From positions 1 through 6,060 of the forward strand of contig JAKASH010000205.1 in the NCBI GenBank assembly GCA_021828225.1: DNA of 6,060 bases. Direction: 5' to 3'. Within the stretch, counting starts at the first letter, position 1, and each line of letters begins with the position of its first letter. Source of the DNA: Acidobacteriota bacterium. GTDB taxonomy: Bacteria > Acidobacteriota > Terriglobia > UBA7540. Positions 1 to 5,722 of the stretch are shown here, piece by piece. The notes under the pieces are model-generated. The model saw only the letters and a list, made by a program, of their open reading frames with translations. It searched no databases and had not been told where the DNA came from. The position numbers and the translations under genes are program-made.

Positions 1-110
1 AAGGCACGAATTAGAAGCATCCGCCGAAGCATCTCAATGAGAGTGTCGGGGCTGAGCTGCCTTTCCCTGAGTTGACTCTTTCTAGTGGTACTCACATTCT
101 TAGTGGCCAT
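1..110 (-). CDS. N-terminus of a thiamine-diphosphate-dependent dehydrogenase E1 alpha subunit (partial)
   Basis: Only the first 36 codons are present; the gene runs off the left edge of the window. The ATG at 110-108 directly follows an in-frame TGA. The translated segment ends with LSPDTLIEMLRRMLLIRA, which resembles the start of the E1 alpha subunit of pyruvate, branched-chain 2-oxoacid or acetoin dehydrogenases, where a helix of the type 'L..YR.M..IR.FE' follows a short charged leader. Such enzymes decarboxylate a 2-oxoacid with thiamine diphosphate and pass the acyl group to a lipoyl E2 partner in the cytoplasm. The diagnostic cofactor motif (GDG...N) would lie outside the window, so the identity rests on this helix alone. 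A GTG at 95-93 is an alternative start. Neither start has a strong Shine-Dalgarno sequence. The gene is 279 bp downstream of the hydrolase, so it could be in the same transcript or have its own promoter. Confidence 0.55.
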   Translation of the reverse strand, partial: MATKNVSTTRKSQLRERQLSPDTLIEMLRRMLLIRA

Positions 111-119
111 TCATCTGCA

Positions 120-149
120 ATGCGGACCCAGCCAGAGTTCCATCCGCAT
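120..149. repeat. Inverted repeat just upstream of the E1-alpha start
   Basis: ATGCGGA at 120-126 is perfectly complementary to TCCGCAT at 143-149, with a 16-nt loop. It ends 10 nt before the E1-alpha ATG, so it covers the leader where a ribosome binding site or operator would lie. It could be an operator or an mRNA hairpin affecting initiation. Arms of 7 bp can arise by chance. Confidence 0.3.
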
Positions 150-339
150 AAATGAGCCGACCCTATTGCGTTCCTTCAAACTGGAACAAGTGAGCGGAAC
201 GATTTTTTTCTGGCCGATAACTTCCGTCGCGCATTCCATCTCGCCACCTCAACCCGCCTTCCTAAAGGGTGCCCTCGACTTCGACGCGGGGGGAGCCTCC
301 TTTCTCTTGGCTAGGGAGACTGCCCGACATCGTAACTAG

Positions 340-374
340 GGGCCAGAGCCATAAATTTGACGAGGTCTGGGCCC
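340..374 (-). terminator. Possible terminator-like hairpin after the hydrolase gene
   Basis: GGGCCAGA at 340-347 pairs with TCTGGGCCC at 366-374 apart from one bulged G, giving about 8 base pairs around an 18-nt loop. It begins 16 nt after the hydrolase stop codon on the minus strand, the usual place for a 3' hairpin. No run of T follows the stem on the minus strand, so it is not a standard intrinsic terminator. It may instead be a 3'-end stabilising hairpin or a chance pairing. Confidence 0.28.
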
Positions 375-389
375 GTCGACTCATGGAAC

Positions 390-2492
390 TCATGCTTGGC
401 GAACTCTTTCCTGCCCCGCAAGCATTATCAAATTATCTATGTCAAACTCCTTGTATAAACCCAGGCAAAAGAGGTCAGGTGCCTCCTGGTACGTCACAGG
501 CTTATTCAGGAGATAATCTAGACTCGGCATGCCGCGGCGAATGAGGATTTTGGAAAACAGATCTGGCGCCAGTGCCGCGGCGACGAGTGCCGCGACCTGG
601 CTTCGAATTCCGGTACTTTCCAGAACTACAGCATGGGATCCAGGCCTTTGTGCTTTCAGCCACGACGTGGCTGCAATTAACTGTGATGCCTCAATTCCGA
701 TTGGCGGCTCGCCTATGGATGCTAACAATTGTGCAAATAGTGCCGATGGGCAAAAGGGCGTCTTGGGAGCCCCCAATTCATCGGGAGAGGCATCGCCTGT
801 GAAGATGAGGTTGAGTGCCAAAACCTGCTCGCCACGGTTCAGATGCCAGGCTATGGAATTAGCGCGGCACCCCGAGCATATCGGCGCCTGCGAGGGGATT
901 GAAAAAACTTCCGACTGGACGCTTTGGAATCCGTCATCATTAAGAATGACTACGCTCGGGGCGTTAGGTGGCGCTGTCGTCGCCTTCAGCCAAACTGCTG
1001 TGCAGCTGAGCTCATTCGCAAACTCAAGCCGGTAGGAAAGAGTTTCGAGCCCCTTGTCCCGAGTGCTACTGATAGCCCAGGCCTGCTTGACTGCCCCGGG
1101 CTTGTAACCGACAAGACTGGTCAGCCGCGTTCTTGCTGAACGAGCCCAGGTTTCGCGAGAGGTAACGTCCGGTCGTATAGGGGATCGCTCAATCGAGGTA
1201 GCGAACTTCCTCGCTAACCCAAGGATGGTCAAGTTCTCCTGAGGAAGGCCGACTGCAAGTTCTTCACAGCTTTTGATGTCAGCGTCGACGGGAATCTCTT
1301 GATACGAAGGGGGTAAACCCAAGTGCTGCGTAAAAAACGCATACGATTGCTCTCGGTTATGGAGTGCGTAATTGTGCGTTCCAGGATCAACGTTTTCGTG
1401 CCACGCTAAGTCATCCTCTTTGCCGTATAGTCTAAAGAACGGTTTTATGTCATCGAAGAGATACGGTTTCCCCAAGGGGGCCCGCATACCATATTGATCC
1501 ATAGCCGCGTAAATTAACAGTGTTGGGCGGGGTGCGCGCATCGCGGTGAGTGTTGTATAGTCAAAATTAATGCGCAAATTCGGAGGGTTATATTCGATAT
1601 CCCCCACGTCGGAGCCCCGCTCTACTGACGAGACAAACGGGAAATATCCCGAAACCGGAAGGGCCGCGAAGACCCTCTCGTCGAGGGCGCTCAAAACGAT
1701 GGTTTGCCAAGCACCTCCAGACAGGCCCGTCACCCCGATTCGTTTAGGGTCAATATTCGGGTGATTGAATAGATAGTCCAACCCCCTTCGCATGGCTAAG
1801 TAGAACAGACCGGTGGCACAAGCACCAACCAAGTTTAGGTGCGCTCCAAACCAATGATCGTTTTCCGGCTGGCCTAGCTCGCCCATGCCTAACCACTCTA
1901 AGTGCAATGCAAACATGCCCCGCAAGGCATAATTGATGCACCGCTTTTGTTCATATTCCGCCGCCTTCCCCTGGGGTGAATGTCCGCTTAGATTAAGAAT
2001 GGCAGGAACATTGCCCGACAACTTCTCGGGCTCGTACATAATTGCAGTGGACATGAAACCGGGGACTATTTCGTATCTCAGCTTTCGAATCCGATAGGCC
2101 TTACCGGAGGTGGGTACACTTCCAACATCTTCAAAGGTCAGAGGCGAGTTCACCCAATTCTCTGGCCATCCATGAAAAATGACCTTGTTTAACACTTCCT
2201 TTCGCAGCCGCTTCTCCTCCGCCGTCCACTCCTGAGGAGTTTCGGGAGAGGGCAATTTGGGGACGCGCTTCATCAGATACTCGCGCAGCTGAAATTTAAC
2301 GACGTCTGGTGTCTCGATTTTCAGTGGTGCCAGAACCCCAGCTACTTGTTCCGAATCGGAATACGACTCCAAGAGAGATGGTGTAAACAGGAGAGTAGAG
2401 CTTCCCCCCATGACGATGCCAACCACCTTGGCTGAGGTCTGCAAGAACTGACGACGAAAAAACTGTTCGCGAGACATGCGCATTCTTCCCAT
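390..2492 (-). CDS. Tat-exported two-domain alpha/beta hydrolase, acetyl-xylan-esterase-like
   Basis: The predicted product has 700 residues. Residues 8-41 look like a twin-arginine signal: R13-R14-Q-F-L-Q, then a hydrophobic stretch, so export to the periplasm or cell surface is likely. The first hydrolase domain (about 135-395) shows a nucleophile elbow G256-L-S258-G-G, a strand-end acid D332 in AAMDQYG and a histidine H373 in DPGTHNY, a plausible Ser-Asp-His triad. The style matches acetyl xylan esterase-like proteins, which remove acyl groups from plant polysaccharides. A second, weaker hydrolase-like region (about 500-690) has STGIRSQ near 626-632 where an elbow is expected and no clear triad. 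The ATG at 2492 overlaps the transporter stop as TAATG, implying translational coupling. An ATG at 2477 (MSREQFF), preceded by GGGAAG with 7 nt spacing, is an equally good start. The frame is open back to an ATG at 2585, but that part lies inside the transporter and precedes the Tat signal, so I rejected it. The substrate is not deducible; a peptidase or other esterase is possible. Confidence 0.82.
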   Translation of the reverse strand: MGRMRMSREQFFRRQFLQTSAKVVGIVMGGSSTLLFTPSLLESYSDSEQVAGVLAPLKIETPDVVKFQLREYLMKRVPKLPSPETPQEWTAEEKRLRKEVLNKVIFHGWPENWVNSPLTFEDVGSVPTSGKAYRIRKLRYEIVPGFMSTAIMYEPEKLSGNVPAILNLSGHSPQGKAAEYEQKRCINYALRGMFALHLEWLGMGELGQPENDHWFGAHLNLVGACATGLFYLAMRRGLDYLFNHPNIDPKRIGVTGLSGGAWQTIVLSALDERVFAALPVSGYFPFVSSVERGSDVGDIEYNPPNLRINFDYTTLTAMRAPRPTLLIYAAMDQYGMRAPLGKPYLFDDIKPFFRLYGKEDDLAWHENVDPGTHNYALHNREQSYAFFTQHLGLPPSYQEIPVDADIKSCEELAVGLPQENLTILGLARKFATSIERSPIRPDVTSRETWARSARTRLTSLVGYKPGAVKQAWAISSTRDKGLETLSYRLEFANELSCTAVWLKATTAPPNAPSVVILNDDGFQSVQSEVFSIPSQAPICSGCRANSIAWHLNRGEQVLALNLIFTGDASPDELGAPKTPFCPSALFAQLLASIGEPPIGIEASQLIAATSWLKAQRPGSHAVVLESTGIRSQVAALVAAALAPDLFSKILIRRGMPSLDYLLNKPVTYQEAPDLFCLGLYKEFDIDNLIMLAGQERVRQA

Positions 2493-3901
2493 TAGAAATG
2501 TGAATTTCCATCCCCTGTAGCCTGGGGAGCACGAACTTTCGATGTACTTTCTGCACCGTTCCACAACGTTCGTGCCGAATGCCACCCGCCCTTTGCCACG
2601 TTATCATGTCCAATAAACTTCCATAAGATCGCTGCAATCAAACTAAACAGGCCAGCAAGGGTCAAGGCTGAGGTCCACCCGTACCGCTTGGCGACCCATG
2701 GTGTTAGTATGGGCGCCACGATCCCTCCAAAGCTCGCGCCCGCGTTCATAACTCCTGATACGGTGGCCCCGAATTGCGGGAAAATGTCCAGGGCTGTGGC
2801 AAAATAAGAGCTGATGGCGATGTATATGGAACCCGCTCCCATTGCAAAACAAGCGACCGCCGCATACTGATTCTGGATCCTGGCACCCATTGGAATTAAC
2901 AACGCCGCAGAGACCAACCCTCCCATTGCAACCCTTCGTCGAGCGGCAGCTTTTCCAGCTTGGCGCATGAGACGGTCGCTCAACCATCCGCCAAACGGAG
3001 CCGTCAATGCCATGGCCACGAACGGCGTAGCCGAAAAAATCGAACTCCGAAGCAGCGAAATGCCGCGTATGTCCACCAAATAGGGATTGAACCAGAAGAA
3101 ATACACGTACGTAATGTACCCGAAGAAAAAAATCGACGTGGTTAGGAACCACAATTGCCGATTTCTGAGAATAAGGCGCCAGGGGGTTTTCAGCGTTGTC
3201 GGAAGAGTATCTGATAACGGCTCGAGCATCGGAGGTGCTACCAGCTTAGCGCGTGTATCGCCAGCCGCTCGCTCGGGTATTCCCACGTCAAAGCAGATTG
3301 CCATCATGATCCCTATGATGGCGGAAATATGAAACGCAGATCGCCAGCCATAATGCAGCATAATCCATGCAACAAATGGTGGAGTGGCTGCTGAACCGAC
3401 ACCCATGCCCGCCCACATGACGCCGATCGCGAGTCCGCGGTCCTCAAGCCGAAACCAATCGCCAATAATTCCGTTTGCGCAGGGATATCCTGCAGCCTCT
3501 CCACACCCAACCAAAAAACGCAGAATCCAGAAAGCCGCCAGTACGCCGACAAAAGAAACTAAAAACGGTTCTCCCGCCAATGCAGTCATGCCAGTGAAAA
3601 CTGACCACCAGATGAGGGCCACGTTAAGTAGCTTCTTGTGTCCGAACCTATCCCCAAGCCAGCCTCCAGGAACCTGAAATAACATATAGCCAACAACGAA
3701 CGCACTGAAGATTGTTCCCAACTCTAGGCGGCTGAGCCCGTATTCGTGCTCGATTGAAGTGCTGGCAATGGAGATGTTCACGCGATCGAGATAGGTGACC
3801 ACACTGAAGAGAAAAAGAAACAACAAGACCTGCTGCTGACCTTTTAAGCGACCTCCCACGTTCTCTTTTCCAGACGCGGGGTGTGTTGAAACTTCAGCCA
3901 T
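2492..3901 (-). CDS. MFS transporter, anion:cation symporter (ACS) family, probable sugar-acid importer
   Basis: The product has 469 residues and about twelve hydrophobic segments, typical for the family. TM1 ends with TYLDRVNISIA (about 36-46), the D-R-x-N pattern of hexuronate, glucarate and galactonate transporters (ExuT/GudP/DgoT type). The loop after TM2 has the MFS motif GWLGDRFGHKK (80-90), repeated more weakly in the second half as GGWLSDR (304-310). RFLVGCGEAAGYP (128-140) and GVMNAGASFGG (383-393) match conserved ACS segments around TM4 and TM11. It would import an organic or sugar acid with protons across the inner membrane. The start at 3901 is preceded by GGGG with 8 nt spacing, a weak ribosome binding site. 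A hydrophilic tail from about 437 to 469 follows the last membrane helix and ends in the TAATG overlap with the hydrolase. Pairing with a glycosidase and an esterase suggests uptake of a breakdown product such as a uronate or aldonate; the actual substrate is inferred. Confidence 0.9.
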   Translation of the reverse strand: MAEVSTHPASGKENVGGRLKGQQQVLLFLFLFSVVTYLDRVNISIASTSIEHEYGLSRLELGTIFSAFVVGYMLFQVPGGWLGDRFGHKKLLNVALIWWSVFTGMTALAGEPFLVSFVGVLAAFWILRFLVGCGEAAGYPCANGIIGDWFRLEDRGLAIGVMWAGMGVGSAATPPFVAWIMLHYGWRSAFHISAIIGIMMAICFDVGIPERAAGDTRAKLVAPPMLEPLSDTLPTTLKTPWRLILRNRQLWFLTTSIFFFGYITYVYFFWFNPYLVDIRGISLLRSSIFSATPFVAMALTAPFGGWLSDRLMRQAGKAAARRRVAMGGLVSAALLIPMGARIQNQYAAVACFAMGAGSIYIAISSYFATALDIFPQFGATVSGVMNAGASFGGIVAPILTPWVAKRYGWTSALTLAGLFSLIAAILWKFIGHDNVAKGGWHSARTLWNGAESTSKVRAPQATGDGNSHF

Positions 3902-3921
3902 GCAGCTTGCCCCAGATGCGC

Positions 3922-3950
3922 TATATACTTTTACCTTTCAAAGAGGATAA
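3922..3950 (-). promoter_or_regulatory. Weak sigma70-type promoter candidate for transporter-hydrolase unit
   Basis: On the minus strand TTATCC (3950-3945) and TATATA (3927-3922) are separated by 17 bp. The -10 box matches the consensus at 4 of 6 positions and the -35 box at only 3 of 6. Transcription would start near 3915, leaving a very short leader with the GGGG (3913-3910) close to its 5' end. The position just before the transporter is sensible, but the match alone is weak. Confidence 0.25.
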
Positions 3951-4004
3951 CCGTCGCCTCGGCTTGCCGGCTTATTGATACCTCAGTCGGGTAAGAGACA
4001 GCCC

Positions 4005-4015
4005 TTCCGCCGGAA
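4005..4015. repeat. Short perfect palindrome TTCCG-C-CGGAA
   Basis: This is an 11-bp perfect dyad with a one-base centre, about 55 bp upstream of the proposed -35 box of the transporter. It could be an operator half-site pair, but arms of 5 bp are common by chance. Confidence 0.2.
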
Positions 4016-4101
4016 TCCAAGTTTGATTTTGCCGTACGTCCTCCCTCATCCTGGCTCCAGACCACAACCAATACAGTTGCAATTTCCCGCGCTAACGGTT
4101 C

Positions 4102-4112
4102 GACCATTGGTC
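4102..4112. repeat. Short perfect palindrome GACCA-T-TGGTC
   Basis: This 11-bp perfect dyad with a one-base centre lies in the spacer between the glycosidase and the transporter. It partly overlaps a second small inverted repeat (CCATTGG with a following CCAAT). It is candidate regulator-binding DNA only; no regulator gene is present in the window. Confidence 0.2.
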
Positions 4113-4182
4113 TGCCAATCCCCAGGCTGATCCCCCGGGTCTGGGACTTTTCTGCTTCAGCCTCACGATAGGCGGTCTCCGT

Positions 4183-5718
4183 TTAGTTAAGAGACAACGG
4201 AGCACTTCGATGCTTAGGTTGCAGTGTCACGACAGCGACGGCCAGTCCCTTCAAGGTTAGCTGGTCATTCTCGAGCGTCGTGGTCGCCGGTGGTTCAAAC
4301 CCCGTCGTTTGGTCCACATACTCGACCCGCGCGCCTTTGCCCTCCGGAAGCACAAGGTCAAAGCTTTGGTCGCGTTTGTTCACGAGCAGAATTTTCCTTT
4401 TCCCATCCGGCGTCACAAATCCCTGCGCATACACGTATGCCGGAAGACTGACTTGGGTTTCGACCAGCTTGTCTCCCGGCCCGAAATTCTCCCGCAGCAG
4501 CTTCAAGACCCAGTAGCGGGCGTTCGGTCGGCCCGTCTTCCAGTCCACCAGTGTCGTCCCCGCGTATTGGCCCGGATAGTCGATGAGCTCTGCTTCGTTT
4601 ACCACGTCAATTCCCAGGCCGGCAAGCCTCGCGTAGATATAGGCAAACATCGCCCCGCTCAAGTTCCAGTAGGAGTCAGGAATGGGCCGCACCAGGTGGG
4701 GAGCTTGAGGATCGGGCAAGATCGTTCCCACCTCGTCCACAAACGTCTTCGTTTCTGGTGACAAGCGCCTGCGGATCGCTTCGATGTAACGGACGACATT
4801 GATAAAACCGTTGGCCTGATCGAAGAAGGTGTGTTGCATCACCGCCGGCGTCTCATCCGGCGCCGGCACAGCATAGAAGTGGAAGGAGATTGCATCCAGT
4901 GGAATGCCCGGCTTATGATTCTTATGATTCAGGAAGTATTCAAAGTATTCCGGGTTCATAGCCCCGCCCGGTGTCAAAGCCAAACCCACAAACTTCGTCT
5001 GGGGGCTGACCTTGTGGACCGCTGCCACAGTGGCATCATATAGGGCGGTGTAGAATTGCGGACTCATCTGATGCTCCTGATCAACTTCGTTCAGGACCTC
5101 CCAGTAGTCAAACTTGAAGTGATAGCCCGACTGATGCCACTGGCCATACTCGTCCTTGAACCCGCCGCGCGTGTACCAGCTCGCTACCCGCGCCCAGTAA
5201 TCGGCCACTTCCTTCATGGAGGGGTCCCGCAGTTTGGTGCCGTGTTCGTAATTCCAGGTGATTTCGTCCGGATTGGCAGGATAGGGGACAGGTTTGTCGG
5301 TCTTAAACATCCACTGCGGAATCGTGCTGATGTCAATAACCACGGGGTGGCCGGAAGTCGCCTTCATGAAATCCACGAGCAAGGGATCCAGATAGGAAAA
5401 GTCCCAAAATGTCCTCCCATCACGCGGAGGCTTCAGCTCGGCTACCGCAAGCTTCGGATAGGCACGCCAAGGTGCAAAGCGCACGTAATTTGCCTGCAAA
5501 TAGCGAATTGCCTCGTAGAGTTGATCGTGAATTCGGGAACGACGGCGCATTGGAGGCTCCACACAGACCTCCATAGAGAGGGCGGTCTTCGACTGACGAA
5601 GCACGTGGTTCCACGCCACGCCTACTGTCGCAACGCTACCCTGACCTGATGATGAGGTCATCAACGCGAGAGCCCAAACGCATAAGGCCAATGTCCTTAT
5701 TGCGAGATTTCTCTTCAT
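4183..5718 (-). CDS. Secreted GH39-like glycoside hydrolase (clan GH-A)
   Basis: The product has 511 residues. Residues 1-26 form a signal peptide: basic MKRN, a hydrophobic core LALCVWALALM, and a small-residue region ending near SSSGQG. The body resembles GH39 beta-xylosidase-type enzymes: a (beta/alpha)8 barrel with FDYWEVLNEVD (203-213), whose N210-E211 is the clan GH-A acid/base pair, and TFVDEVG (325-331), whose E329 fits the nucleophile at the end of strand 7. The NE to nucleophile distance of 118 residues is plausible for the clan. After about residue 415 a small beta-rich region (AYVYAQGF, KILLVNKRD, EYVDQTTGFEPP) matches the usual C-terminal beta-sandwich. It would hydrolyse beta-linked glycosides, perhaps xylo-oligosaccharides, outside the cytoplasm. 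The start follows AAGGAG (5738-5733) at a rather long 14-nt spacing; no other start fits the signal peptide. It begins 4 nt after the truncated aldolase. Related GH-A families such as GH79 or GH5 remain possible. Confidence 0.82.
   Translation of the reverse strand: MKRNLAIRTLALCVWALALMTSSSGQGSVATVGVAWNHVLRQSKTALSMEVCVEPPMRRRSRIHDQLYEAIRYLQANYVRFAPWRAYPKLAVAELKPPRDGRTFWDFSYLDPLLVDFMKATSGHPVVIDISTIPQWMFKTDKPVPYPANPDEITWNYEHGTKLRDPSMKEVADYWARVASWYTRGGFKDEYGQWHQSGYHFKFDYWEVLNEVDQEHQMSPQFYTALYDATVAAVHKVSPQTKFVGLALTPGGAMNPEYFEYFLNHKNHKPGIPLDAISFHFYAVPAPDETPAVMQHTFFDQANGFINVVRYIEAIRRRLSPETKTFVDEVGTILPDPQAPHLVRPIPDSYWNLSGAMFAYIYARLAGLGIDVVNEAELIDYPGQYAGTTLVDWKTGRPNARYWVLKLLRENFGPGDKLVETQVSLPAYVYAQGFVTPDGKRKILLVNKRDQSFDLVLPEGKGARVEYVDQTTGFEPPATTTLENDQLTLKGLAVAVVTLQPKHRSAPLSLN
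4844..4867. repeat. GC-rich inverted repeat inside the GH39-like gene
   Basis: GCCGGCG (4844-4850) and CGCCGGC (4861-4867) are perfectly complementary with a 10-nt loop. In the gene it encodes part of the segment around VPAPDETPAV. It is probably a by-product of coding sequence, though the hairpin would be stable in mRNA. Confidence 0.3.
4912..4929. repeat. In-frame tandem duplication of 9 bp in GH39-like gene
   Basis: CTTATGATT occurs twice head to tail (4912-4920 and 4921-4929). On the minus strand this gives a duplicated Asn-His-Lys (NHKNHK, residues 264-269) in a loop after YFEYFL. Identical nucleotides in both copies suggest a recent slippage event that kept the reading frame. Confidence 0.6.
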
Positions 5719-5722
5719 TATC

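Larger units (their letters stand above)
111..389. other. Intergenic spacer between hydrolase and E1-alpha gene
   Basis: No convincing gene was found here on either strand. The plus strand can be read open from about 85 to 339, but it starts at a GTG inside the E1-alpha gene and its product has no recognisable motif. On the minus strand only a short frame of about 30 codons is open (roughly 240 down to 155), with no ribosome binding site. The spacer holds two inverted repeats, listed separately, and a looser pair GTTCC (170-174) / GGAAC (183-187). No promoter matching both the -35 and -10 consensus well was seen on the minus strand. Confidence 0.6.
3902..4182. other. Intergenic spacer between GH39-like gene and transporter
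   Basis: This 281-bp spacer holds a weak minus-strand promoter candidate and two 11-bp palindromes, listed separately. A 5-bp stem (CCCAG/CTGGG, 4121-4125 with 4141-4145) lies after the glycosidase stop but has no T-run, so termination there is doubtful. ATTGG-CAGA-CCAAT (minus strand, about 4119-4106) could form another small hairpin. The minus strand also stays open for 83 codons after the glycosidase stop in the same frame (4182 to 3934, TAA at 3933-3931). An ATG at 4107 within it would encode 58 residues, with no good ribosome binding site and no recognised motif, so I do not call it a gene. Confidence 0.6.

Noticed and set aside
85..339. Plus-strand open frame of 84 codons starting at a GTG
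   Set aside because: It overlaps the E1-alpha start, has no ribosome binding site and its translation resembles no known protein.
529..1035. Plus-strand open frame of 168 codons
   Set aside because: It is antisense to the C-terminal domain of the hydrolase and has a low-complexity, motif-free translation with no ribosome binding site.
2493..2585. Longer N-terminus for the hydrolase from the ATG at 2585
   Set aside because: It would add 31 residues inside the transporter gene in front of the Tat signal. The TAATG start at 2492 or the ATG at 2477 fits far better.
4288..4306. GGTTCAAACC resembling a tRNA T-loop
   Set aside because: The flanking bases do not pair into a proper T stem and no acceptor, D or anticodon arms surround it. 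It is inside the glycosidase coding sequence.
5056..5649. Plus-strand open frame of 197 codons
   Set aside because: It lies entirely antisense to the GH39-like gene, whose catalytic motifs are clear. Its translation shows no recognisable motif and is explained by the codon structure of the opposite strand.
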